Position numbers and translations under genes: made by a program. A DNA stretch of 64,000 nt from CAWBQO01 sp963790965 (GTDB lineage: Bacteria > Bacteroidota > Rhodothermia > Rhodothermales > DASSAV01). A model generated the notes under the pieces. The model made no database searches. It saw only the letters and a program-made list of their open reading frames with translations, and had not been told where the DNA came from. The stretch lies in assembly GCA_963790965.1 (NCBI GenBank), contig CAWBQO010000002.1:434001-498000 (forward strand), read 5' to 3'. Shown here piece after piece: positions 9,519-16,586 of this stretch; within the stretch, counting starts at the first letter, position 1; every line of letters begins with the position of its first letter.

Positions 9519-9992
9519 ATGGAAAACGCCCCTCCCGCAGCCTCTTACGAGCTTCTCCAGGCGGAGAGCGCGGCGCTGCGGGAGCAGCTGGTGCGGGCGC
9601 TGCGGGAGCTCTCGCAGACCAAGCGGCTCCTCTTTGGCACCAGGAGCTAGCGCTTCGTGCCGGAGCAACTGCCGCTCTTCGCCGAGCAGGAGAAGCAGGC
9701 TCCGCCGCCGCAGACGGCCGAGGTGCCCGCGCACACGCGGCGCAAGGCAAAGCCCGCGAGGTAGGTGCTGCCGTCTCATCTTCCTCGTGAGGTAATCATG
9801 ATCGAACCGGAAGGGGTTGACACGAGCGCCCTGAAGAAGATCGGCGAGGAGATAACCTTTAGCGCCGACTACCGCCCGGCCACGCTGGTGGTCATCCGGC
9901 GGGTGCGGCCGAAGTACGTCGATCCCAGGGAGGAAGGGCGTGGCGTCCTGATCGGCAGCTTACCGGCGCGACCGGTGGAGAAGGGCATTGCC
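9519..9992 (+). pseudogene. tnpC: IS66 transposase TnpC, N-terminal part with two in-frame TAG codons
   Basis: The N-terminal part of the IS66 DDE transposase. From ATG 9519 the frame gives the leucine-rich segment LQAESAALREQLVRALREL and KRLLFGTRS, then TAG (9648-9650). It continues unchanged as RFVPEQLPLFAEQ and AHTRRKAKPAR, another TAG (9762-9764), then LPREVIMIEPE, RRVRPKYVDP and LPARPVEKGI. The homology then stops near 9990, where an istB-like tail is joined in the same frame. The catalytic core lies in the separate fragment at 11387-12087. Confidence 0.78.
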
Positions 9993-10112
9993 GACCCGAC
10001 GCTCGCCGACGCCATTCTGGACCGCCTGATCCACAACGCGCACCACATCACGCTCAAAGGAGAATCCATGAGAAAGCGTCTGCCAAATCTGAACGAAGCC
10101 GACCACTTGTAA
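9993..10112 (+). pseudogene. IstB-like C-terminal remnant (IS21 family) fused to broken tnpC
   Basis: About 40 codons encode DPTLADAILDRLIHNAHHI followed by TLKGESMRKR, which is the characteristic C-terminus of IS21 helper ATPase IstB. It is in frame with the preceding tnpC fragment, giving a chimeric reading frame that ends at 10112. The next ~80 bases (with GATCGGCATCACCGGAACAC at about 10150) look like the terminal region of an IS21-type element. This suggests an IS21 copy inserted in, or recombined with, the IS66 and was then mostly deleted. The junction at about 9985-9993 is approximate. Confidence 0.6.
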
Positions 10113-10293
10113 GAACCGTTAGATCCAGCGTCGCTTCGCTCCGACAGAGCGATCGGCATCACCGGAACACGTGGTCGGCACGCCGCCATGGATGATGACC
10201 AGCCTGTGCTGGTTGATGAAGTCGGCTATCTCTTCAACAGCCAGGCGCTTTTGCTCTTGTCTGGCTCCATGTTGGCAATGGATGTTAAGGGTC

Positions 10294-10326
10294 GAAGATG
10301 GCGCCCTGCAGGAGGGCGCCATCTTC
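10294..10326 (-). terminator. Strong hairpin downstream of the passenger lipoprotein gene
   Basis: A perfect 14-bp stem (GAAGATGGCGCCCT at 10294-10307 with its complement at 10313-10326) and a 5-nt loop, 20 bases beyond the minus-strand lipoprotein stop. There is no long T tract, so intrinsic termination is likely but not certain. Confidence 0.6.
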
Positions 10327-10345
10327 ATGAACAGGCCTCGCGCCT

Positions 10346-10984
10346 CTACAACTCCAGCGAACGCAGGAACTGAGCTGACTGGAGGATGAGCTTGTTCGAG
10401 CTGTCGTTGAGCAGGCGCCCGTAGATCATCTCGTCTGAGTTGGCGCCCTTGTAGATGTGCGACGAGCTCGTGCCGGTGCCGATGCCGTCGACGTCCTGCG
10501 TGCTAGCCGTACCTACTAGAAGCTTCTCGTAGGTCTTGCCGCCCGAGCGCACGGTCATCTTGGCCCTCTGGCGGGCCGACATGATGCTGGAGAGCTCTCC
10601 GCCGGCCATGGCGACCAGGAACGTCTTTCCGGCGCCGTCCTGGGCGTCGGCCCGCAGCTCGACCTCCATGAGGCGCAGCTCGACCTGCACGTCGCTGCCG
10701 GGCCCATTGAAGGTCGAGGAGAGATACTCCCAGTACATGCGCTCCAGGGCATCGTTGTGCCTCACATCGATCTTGAGGCCTCCTCCGGAGGCTCTTTCGC
10801 CCTTCTTGTTATACCCCACGGGCTTGATGCTCTCGTCCGGAGCGGCCGTGGAGTAGGTGAAGTTCACGGTCTTCGCGACCGGTTCGCTCGTGTAGTAGAC
10901 GGCGTCGCTGAGCGTGGCCGGCGTCGAGATCGTCGAGGCGCATCCGGTAGAGAGGATGAGCAGGAGAAGTATCAGGTATCGCAT
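10346..10984 (-). CDS. Hypothetical lipoprotein inside the IS66 passenger segment
   Basis: A 212-residue protein that I do not recognise by family. It starts with a classic lipoprotein signal (MRYLILLLLILSTGCAS, lipobox STGC at residue 15), so it should be anchored to a membrane by its lipidated Cys. The mature part is polar, with several Gly/Ser-rich stretches and no transmembrane segment. It is intact and well formed although everything around it in the element is decayed. It is transcribed opposite to the transposase genes and ends at its own hairpin. It may be cargo retained from a plasmid or phage; no function is assigned. Confidence 0.65.
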   Translation of the reverse strand: MRYLILLLLILSTGCASTISTPATLSDAVYYTSEPVAKTVNFTYSTAAPDESIKPVGYNKKGERASGGGLKIDVRHNDALERMYWEYLSSTFNGPGSDVQVELRLMEVELRADAQDGAGKTFLVAMAGGELSSIMSARQRAKMTVRSGGKTYEKLLVGTASTQDVDGIGTGTSSSHIYKGANSDEMIYGRLLNDSSNKLILQSAQFLRSLEL

Positions 10985-11033
10985 GGCTATTGGTATGGGG
11001 GGATTTGGACTCTACGTCCGTGTTAAAGTAGGA

Positions 11034-11162
11034 CTAAATGTCTTCTGCCTCGTCGTTGGTGAGCTCTTGATCAGACCACATCTCTTCATCCCACTCCGGT
11101 GTGGGCTTCGAGCGGGCGATCTCCAGCGCCGCCTCTTTGTCATTGGCTTCGACGACTGTCAT
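11034..11162 (-). CDS. Small acidic ORF upstream of the passenger lipoprotein
   Basis: A 42-codon ORF beginning MTVVEANDKEAALEIARSK and continuing with WDEEMWSDQEL to an acidic end (NDEAEDI). The pattern of a beta-strand followed by an EA-rich helix resembles small DpnD/PcfM-like proteins. In-frame codons upstream (EYTICRTCQY) extend the same pattern without a start codon. A nearby ATG at 11227 (MPTTFKSGMQ) is in another frame, so the true gene may be frameshifted. It lies about 50 bases before the lipoprotein gene on the same strand. Coding status is tentative. Confidence 0.35.
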   Translation of the reverse strand: MTVVEANDKEAALEIARSKPTPEWDEEMWSDQELTNDEAEDI

Positions 11163-11300
11163 GTACTGGCAGGTTCTACATATAGTGTATTCGGCTATTG
11201 CATGCCACTCTTAAACGTTGTAGGCATAATCGTTGTCGTAGATGCTGGTGCGTATGCGATTCTGCCAGGTGACGCGATCCTACTTGTAGTCGCGGTTTGC

Positions 11301-11386
11301 TTACTCCTCGGCGGCGGCAGCGATCTTATCGGCCTCCTCCTCGTCGGGGTTATTTCTGGGTTCACCATGCCCCTCGCGACGGTCTG
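11301..11386 (-). pseudogene. C-terminal tail of an unknown protein, truncated at the tnpC junction
   Basis: The minus-strand frame ends in GEPRNNPDEEEADKIAAAAE plus stop. Acidic/alanine-rich tails like this are typical of real C-termini, and the frame is cut off where tnpC homology resumes near 11387. No family can be assigned from so little sequence. Confidence 0.25.
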
Positions 11387-12087
11387 GTCGTGATGGACTA
11401 CCAGAGGGGGGCGGCAGAGATGGTCCGGCGGCGTTTCTCTCCGGCTTCCGGGGCGCGTTGCAGACGGACGGGTATGCGGCCTAAGAGATGTTCGACGGCG
11501 TGCCGGGAGTGACCACTTTCGGCTGCTGGGCTCATGCGCGCCGCAACTTCTTCGAGGCAAGGGAGGAAGTCGCCGCCAAAACGAGCGCACATGTGGTCTC
11601 GGAGATCGGCCGTCTCTACGAGACCGAGCGCCGTCTGAGCGAGCAGGGGGCAACGAATGAGGAGCGGCTCAAGGTGCGGCAGGAAGCCTGGCCGGTGCTC
11701 TCCGGACTGAAGGCGTTCCTGGAGGAGCAGCGGGCGCTGCCGCGGAGCGCATGGGGCAAGGCGGTCGCCCACGCGCTAGCACGGTGGGAGAAGCTCGCTC
11801 GCTACGCAGAAGACGGCGCGGTCGAGATCGACAACAACCTGTATGGCGATGTCATATCGCCAGAAAATACCATCAGACCCGTGGCGCTCGGTCGGAAGAA
11901 TTATCCCTTTGCCGGCTCGCACGAGGCAACCGAGCGGGCGGCGGTGGTGTACTCGCTGCTCTCCACCTGCAAGCGTCACGAGGTGAACGCGCAGGAGTGG
12001 CTCACCGACGTGCTCGCCCGTATTCCGACGCACCCGGCCCGTCAAGTGGAAGACCTACTGCCGCACCGCTGGAAAAGCAACAGGTAG
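11387..12087 (+). pseudogene. tnpC: IS66 transposase TnpC, C-terminal catalytic part
   Basis: Continues the IS66 transposase. A degraded first stretch (VMDYQRGAAEM, then a frame change to LQTDGYAA and TAA at 11485-11487) is followed by a clean frame from 11488: MFDGVPGVTTFGCWAHARRN, VRQEAWPVLSGL and ALGRKNYPFAGSHEATERAA. The conserved NNLIENTIRP block around the catalytic glutamate reads NNLYGDVISPENTIRP. It carries six extra residues encoded by the palindromic insert at 11844-11862. A working enzyme is not expected. Confidence 0.8.
11844..11862. repeat. Miniature palindromic insert, copy 2
   Basis: TGGCGATGTCATATCGCCA is a perfect 7-bp inverted repeat (TGGCGAT / ATCGCCA) around GTCAT. It adds 18 bases between NNL and ENTIRP in tnpC, next to the catalytic glutamate. 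It matches copy 1 in tnpB at 16 of 18 positions. Confidence 0.7.
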
Positions 12088-12103
12088 TTCACTGGGCGCT
12101 TAC
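12081..12103 (-). repeat. IS66 right terminal inverted repeat
   Basis: The reverse complement reads GTAAGCGCCCAGTGAACTAC and mirrors the left end at 8708-8730. It begins a few bases before the tnpC stop codon at 12085-12087 and overlaps it. Confidence 0.72.
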
Positions 12104-12153
12104 GCCGCAGGAGCACATAGGAGCAGCAGGAATTACATCCATGTTGGCTTCAT
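12104..12153 (-). pseudogene. Probable 5' end (signal peptide) of the IS66-split T9SS protein
   Basis: On the minus strand an ATG at 12153, preceded by an AGAGGAA-type ribosome site, reads MKPTWM, a TAA, then FLLLLCAPAA, a signal-peptide-like hydrophobic run abutting the IS66 right end. The remaining coding part resumes at 8707 across the element. Allowing for an 8-bp target duplication, the two parts would be in frame. The TAA at codon 7 indicates further decay. This joining is inference. Confidence 0.4.
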
Positions 12154-12343
12154 CACATTCCTCTGGGTAAAAAACACCAGGCCAAGCGCGACGCTGCAGC
12201 GTGGCCCAAGAATCTATGCCATGGCTACAGCGTAGCTAAGAATGTAAGGAATCACCAAAGTTACTTCAACTGCGGGCATAACCGTACATGCCCAATATCT
12301 CGTCCGTCGCAGATGTAGGCTTGCGCGGACGCAATACAGAAAA

Positions 12344-12371
12344 GCCCCCGGCACCTCTGAGCGCCGGAGGC
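12344..12371. terminator. Bidirectional-looking terminator between IS66 region and nitronate monooxygenase
   Basis: Stem GCCCCCGGC (12344-12352) with GCCGGAGGC (12363-12371), one G:T pair, 10-nt loop. It is flanked by A-rich sequence on the left and TTTCTTCTTTT on the right. It follows the minus-strand gene by 30 bases and so probably ends that transcript. Confidence 0.75.
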
Positions 12372-12400
12372 TTTCTTCTTTTACAGCTGCTGAAAATTGC

Positions 12401-13852
12401 TCAGCCGGAGAGGTCTTCCCCCCGCAGGTAATGGATCACGTCCTCGGCGGTAAAGGTCGGGTGGTCGGCGGAGCCGAGGGGGAGGCGCATGATTTCGTCC
12501 CCTGCCGTGAAGAGCTGCTCCTCGGTGCCCCACTTCTGCTCCTGTGCGAGACCAATGTTCGCCATGAGGCCGTTGCAGAGGCAGGCCCGGCGAACGGTAT
12601 CCTCTACCTTCCCGCCCTTCTCCACGTACGTCGCAACCGGCTCCGCCGGACAGCGCCCCTGAACGCGGCCCTTTTCGTCGACATAGGCCGTCTGCAGGTA
12701 CCCGAGGTCGCAGATGCGCGTGCGTTCGGCGAGCTTCTGCGGCTCGCCAAGCGTCCCCGCCATCTCGAGCGCCTTAAACGGGAAGCCGGTGCCGGAGATG
12801 CGGCCGTCGGTGCGGACGTGCACTTCACCCCGGTGGATGCCTGCTACGATGCGCTCGCGGTCCTTAGCGGGGTAGCCCGCCTCCTCGGCCAGCGAAAAGA
12901 TGGAACCGACCTGAATGCCGGCCGCGCCGAGCGCCAGCGCCTGCTTCAGGCCCGCCGGTGTTCCAAACCCGCCGGCAAGGTAAAACGGCAGTCCAAGCGC
13001 TGCGATCTTGGCGAAGTTGGGCAGATCTCGGGCGTCGTAGACCGGATTCTCCTGCTCGTCGTACGCTTTGTTGCGCGGCGGCGCGTTGTGTCCGCCCGCC
13101 GTCGCACCCTCGACGATGAAGCCCGCGATACTACCTGCGGGGAGCTTCTTAAAGAGAATGCCCGCGAGAACGTCCAATGCAATGATCGGGAAGAAGGCCG
13201 GGCGCGGCAGCGGCTCGACGGTTGGGACGAGGTCGGCGGGGTCGAGTTCGTAGTAAAAGCACGCGGAAGGGTCCGGGGCGTCCGTCGTGTCCGCATCGAT
13301 CCGGAGGCGGACTTTCTCCCCTGCGGCGAGGCGGGGCAGCAGTTCGCCTTCCTCGATCGGAATGCCCGCGCCCATGAGGATGGCGTCGACGCCGGCGAGC
13401 ATAGCGCCGTACATACAGGCGAGCGTGCTGCGCTTGAGTTTCGCCATGAGGTTGATCCCAACGACGCCGTTGTGCCCCTCCTGCGCAAGGCGCACCTCGC
13501 TGAAGGTGGACGCGGCCAGGATGCACTGCGACCGAACGGTCGGATTGAAACGGTGGATGGGCAGCAGCTTGTACGGACGCCCCTCCGCAATGCCGCCCTC
13601 GACGTAGAAGGCGCGCCGCAGGTAGGCGACCGTATCCTGATCCGGGTAATCGGCAAGGACGCGTAGGCGGCCGAACGGGTCGCCCTGCTGCAGTTCGCGA
13701 ACCACGACGGAATCGATGGCGGTGCCGGAGACGACGCCCAGCTCGCCCATTTCCGCGACGCGGCGGGCGAGCCGCCAGTTGGAAACACCAATGCCCATGC
13801 CTCCCTGAATGATCTGCGGGAATGTCCGGGCTGCTTTGTCAGTGACCTCCAT
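12401..13852 (-). CDS. Nitronate monooxygenase / 2-nitropropane dioxygenase-family flavoprotein (PfaD-like)
   Basis: A TIM-barrel FMN enzyme of the nitronate monooxygenase superfamily, which oxidises nitronates or acts as an enoyl-reductase-like partner. I chose the ATG at 13852 (483 residues, preceded by AAAGAGATC). The longer frame to 13945 would run through the operator. Visible features are the N-terminal IIQGGMGIGVSNWRLARRVA motif, GFIVEGATAGGHNAPP with the catalytic-type His, and the phosphate-binding YLAGGFGTP and AAGIQVGSIF blocks. The C-terminal extension with CPAEP and ACLCNGLMAN resembles PfaD-like homologues rather than the ~350-residue classical enzyme. A palindromic operator overlaps its promoter region. 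The exact substrate is unknown. Confidence 0.85.
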   Translation of the reverse strand: MEVTDKAARTFPQIIQGGMGIGVSNWRLARRVAEMGELGVVSGTAIDSVVVRELQQGDPFGRLRVLADYPDQDTVAYLRRAFYVEGGIAEGRPYKLLPIHRFNPTVRSQCILAASTFSEVRLAQEGHNGVVGINLMAKLKRSTLACMYGAMLAGVDAILMGAGIPIEEGELLPRLAAGEKVRLRIDADTTDAPDPSACFYYELDPADLVPTVEPLPRPAFFPIIALDVLAGILFKKLPAGSIAGFIVEGATAGGHNAPPRNKAYDEQENPVYDARDLPNFAKIAALGLPFYLAGGFGTPAGLKQALALGAAGIQVGSIFSLAEEAGYPAKDRERIVAGIHRGEVHVRTDGRISGTGFPFKALEMAGTLGEPQKLAERTRICDLGYLQTAYVDEKGRVQGRCPAEPVATYVEKGGKVEDTVRRACLCNGLMANIGLAQEQKWGTEEQLFTAGDEIMRLPLGSADHPTFTAEDVIHYLRGEDLSG

Positions 13853-13891
13853 ATTGATCTCTTTGTGTGCTTCTGTAAAGGAGCGCCTCTT

Positions 13892-13914
13892 TATTGACTG
13901 ACCGTTAGTCAATA
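13892..13914. promoter_or_regulatory. Palindromic operator upstream of the nitronate monooxygenase gene
   Basis: TATTGACT-GACCGTT-AGTCAATA, with 8-bp arms that are exactly complementary and a nearly symmetric centre. Its layout, a TGACT/AGTCA dyad, resembles operators of TetR-family repressors. It lies 40-62 bases upstream of the chosen start, where it would overlap a promoter. No TetR gene is in the window, so the regulator would act in trans. Confidence 0.6.
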
Positions 13915-14071
13915 CAAACGTACGGCACCGGCGGGTGAGAATCAAGAGCGTGTCGAAATAACTTGTGCTAAGTCACTGTGACCACGCTACATGCCTTACC
14001 TCTACAACGGCCGGTTCGCGGTGCCGGTGGTTCTGCAGTATTTTGGTGGTTTCATCCAAAGGTGCCCCGCC

Positions 14072-14641
14072 ATGCTCAACTACTCCGACGCCCTCACCCT
14101 CTTTCATGAATGGACCGAAACGGACAGCCTCCGCCGCCACGCCTATGCCGTCGAGGCCGCTATGGCTGCCTTCGCCCGGCGGTTTGGTGAGGACGAGACG
14201 CTCTGGCGCATTACCGGCCTCCTGCACGACATGGACTACGAGCGGCATCCGACGCCGGAGGAACACCCGCACGTGGGCGTGGCGCATCTGCGGACGCTCG
14301 GCTATCCGGAGGAGATGCTGCAGGCGATTCTTGGGCACGCCGAGTACACCGGAACGCCGCGAACAACGGCACTTGCGCAGTCTCTTTTTGCTGCCGATGA
14401 GCTTGCCGGGTTCATAACGGCCGTCGCCTATGTACGGCCGACGGGCTTGCAGGGGCTTGGCACCTCGTCCGTCAAGAAGAAGATGAAGGACAAGGCGTTT
14501 GCCGCGGCGGTCAGCCGGGAGGACATACGGCAGGGAGCCGAAGAACTCGGCGTTACGCTTGAGGAGAGCATTGAGACGGTGATCGCGGGAATGCAGCACG
14601 ACGCCGAGCGGATCGGATTCGCTCCGGTCGCCGGTTCGTAA
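14072..14641 (+). CDS. HD-domain metal-dependent phosphohydrolase
   Basis: A 189-residue HD-superfamily hydrolase, start ATG 14072 (an upstream in-frame ATG at 13991 would add 27 poorly conserved residues). Metal ligands are visible as RHAYAVEAAM, then the HD pair in LLHDMDYERHP, then HPHVGVAHL and ILGHAEYTG. This is the layout of the short single-domain HD proteins thought to act on nucleotides or related phosphoesters. Substrate is unknown. It is divergent from the nitronate monooxygenase and 87 bases upstream of the DUF445 gene. Confidence 0.8.
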   Translation: MLNYSDALTLFHEWTETDSLRRHAYAVEAAMAAFARRFGEDETLWRITGLLHDMDYERHPTPEEHPHVGVAHLRTLGYPEEMLQAILGHAEYTGTPRTTALAQSLFAADELAGFITAVAYVRPTGLQGLGTSSVKKKMKDKAFAAAVSREDIRQGAEELGVTLEESIETVIAGMQHDAERIGFAPVAGS

Positions 14642-14728
14642 TGGAGCGGAAAAGTCTACGCTGCCGGCGGAACGCCCGGGGGCGGCACCGTCGTAAGCGC
14701 CCCTTGTTCTGCAACCCGTCTCTACCCG

Positions 14729-15928
14729 ATGATCGACCCCTTCTATCCGGATCAGCCGCCGGCCGCCGCGTCGGAACCGGACCCGCCGTCTGAACAGGCC
14801 CACTCCATTCCCGAAGCGCGCGCGCTGACGCTCGCGCGAGGTCGTGATCTGCGCTCGCTGCTCGCGCTCTACATACGGAAGCACCTTCCTGCGGCGCAGC
14901 CGCCCGACTCGACCAAGCCGCAGCCGCCCAAGATGGAAGGGGCGTACGCGCGCATTCTGCCGGTGCTGCAGTTCATCCCGGTCGTCCTCGTTCTCCTATT
15001 CGTTATTTCCTTCCTGTGGGATTTTCCCGGTGCCGAGATCGCTCCATTCGGCTACCCGGTGGAATTATCCGGCTTGCTGCGCATTTTGTCCGTGAGCGGA
15101 CTGATCGGATTCCTTACGAACGCGCTCGCGATCGGGATGCTTTTCCACCCGCGCAAGCGGCGGCCGATCTTCGGGCAGGGACTCGTTCCGGCGCAGCGCG
15201 AACGGATCATCTTCCGCCTGGCGACGGCTGTTTCGGAGGAGTTGATCAACGAGGAGATGATCAAGCGCAAGATCGAGGAGAGCCAGGCGATCGCGAAGTA
15301 CCGCGAAATGGCGTTCGGGGTGACGCGGGGCGTGCTCGAAGACGCCGAGTTTCGGCAGGACCTCAAGCGCCTCACCGCCGAGTACGTGCAGCAGGTTCTT
15401 TCTTCGCAGGACGTGCGCCGCAAGATCATCGACTTTACCACGGACAAGATCGAAGAGCAGGCCGGGCGGGGCATCGGCGGGCTGGCGCTGCGGACGTACC
15501 GTTTCTTCAACGAAGCGGATTTTCAGCGGCGGCTCGATGAGGCGGTGAAGGAACTCCCCTCCTCCGTGGATACGGCGCTGGACGGACTGGACAGTCTACT
15601 CGACAAGCTGCCGGAGAAGATCGAGGCGCGCGGCGAAGAGATCGAGGCCTGGGCGACGCGCCTGGTGCTCGGATTCGTCGAGAAGTTCAACGTCTACGAT
15701 GTTATTGTCGAGAACATGCGGGCTTATGACGAGCAGCAGCTTGAGAACCTTTTAAAGAACACCGCCAACGAACAACTCAACTATATCAAGTATCTTGGCG
15801 GCGTGCTCGGCATCGCGGGCGGCTTCGTCATCTGGCGGCCCGTCCTCGCACTCGTGGCCTTCGCCGTCATACTCGGCGTGCTCTACGGACTGGACGTGCT
15901 CCTCTACCGGCGGAACGCGGGCGCATAG
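14729..15928 (+). CDS. DUF445-family membrane protein
   Basis: A 399-residue protein with a proline-rich N-terminal stretch and two membrane segments near residues 75-95 and 115-140. A long helical domain follows, and a hydrophobic hairpin lies at the C-terminus (about 355-390). The block GFLTNALAIGMLFHPRKRRP followed by GLVPAQR is diagnostic of the DUF445/YheB family. The function of that family is not established; membrane location is inferred from the hydrophobic segments. It may share a transcript with the HD protein. Confidence 0.85.
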   Translation: MIDPFYPDQPPAAASEPDPPSEQAHSIPEARALTLARGRDLRSLLALYIRKHLPAAQPPDSTKPQPPKMEGAYARILPVLQFIPVVLVLLFVISFLWDFPGAEIAPFGYPVELSGLLRILSVSGLIGFLTNALAIGMLFHPRKRRPIFGQGLVPAQRERIIFRLATAVSEELINEEMIKRKIEESQAIAKYREMAFGVTRGVLEDAEFRQDLKRLTAEYVQQVLSSQDVRRKIIDFTTDKIEEQAGRGIGGLALRTYRFFNEADFQRRLDEAVKELPSSVDTALDGLDSLLDKLPEKIEARGEEIEAWATRLVLGFVEKFNVYDVIVENMRAYDEQQLENLLKNTANEQLNYIKYLGGVLGIAGGFVIWRPVLALVAFAVILGVLYGLDVLLYRRNAGA

Positions 15929-16161
15929 GCGAGGAAAATAGACGTGCGGAACACGAGCGTCACCTTTAGCATTTACATGGTCTTGAAGATCGCAGATTTG
16001 CGAAAGGTTACGCATGGAGATGCGGGAGCGATTGCTTCTGCTCATCGCCTGCCGTAATTTCGACTGTTCAAACGAATGCGAATGTGGGCCGGTCCTGCCG
16101 CAATGAAGCGTACCGGACGCACGCAGTCCCACCCCAATATTCAAAAGAAGGAGGCTCGTTT

Positions 16162-16404
16162 ATGGCTACGGATATCGAATCCCAGGTGAAGTCGATCATT
16201 GTGGAAAAACTGGGTGTCGATGAGTCGGACATCACCCTTGAAGCGTCGTTTGCGAACGATCTCGGTGCCGACTCGCTCGACACGGTTGAACTCATCATGG
16301 AATTCGAAAAAGAGTTCGACGTGACGATTCCGGACGAGGACGCGGAGAAGATCTCTACGGTCGGCGAAGCTGTCGATTATCTGACGCAGCGCACGGCTGC
16401 GTAA
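16162..16404 (+). CDS. acpP: Acyl carrier protein
   Basis: An 80-residue carrier that holds growing acyl chains on a phosphopantetheine attached to the Ser in GADSLDTVEL. Start ATG 16162 is fixed by a strong ribosome site (AGAAGGAGG) and by normal AcpP length; a longer in-frame reading from 16084 would add unrelated residues. It is highly acidic as expected. It is followed by fabF, giving the common acpP-fabF arrangement for fatty acid synthesis in the cytoplasm. Confidence 0.97.
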   Translation: MATDIESQVKSIIVEKLGVDESDITLEASFANDLGADSLDTVELIMEFEKEFDVTIPDEDAEKISTVGEAVDYLTQRTAA

Positions 16405-16586
16405 GTCCGGACGAAAAGTGTCTGGTGCCCGGCAGCCCCATTCTTTTTGAGTGTGGTTTGCCGGGTTCTTCGTATAAGCCGTACACGGCGGCTCATGTCC
16501 CCCGGGCAGGCCCGTGGGTGTTCTTCGGAGTCCGGCTTCGCGATGGCGCGGCCACGGTCTCGAACCAACAGGAAAGCAGAAAACTG

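Larger units (their letters stand above)
8708..12103 (+). mobile_element. Decayed IS66-family element carrying an internal insertion
   Basis: The ends are imperfect inverted repeats starting GTAAGCGC: left 8708-8730 and right 12081-12103, identical at about 18 of 23 positions. Inside are the canonical IS66 genes tnpA, tnpB and tnpC in order. tnpB is frameshifted. tnpC carries two in-frame TAG codons and a TAA, and it is split by about 1.4 kb of foreign DNA (istB remnant, lipoprotein gene, small ORF). No 8-bp target duplication is visible (GAATCAAC on the left, GCCGCAGG on the right). The element is therefore old or was rearranged by recombination. Its span of about 3.4 kb is longer than a plain IS66 (about 2.5 kb) by roughly the inserted segment. 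Confidence 0.82.

Noticed and set aside
8700..12111. 8-bp target duplication flanking IS66
   Set aside because: The 8 bases on each side (GAATCAAC and GCCGCAGG) do not match, so no duplication can be claimed.
12431..13666. 411-codon plus-strand frame opposite the nitronate monooxygenase
   Set aside because: The minus strand carries unmistakable flavoprotein motifs and the plus-strand translation is Arg/Ala-rich with no family; high-GC genes often leave such mirror frames.
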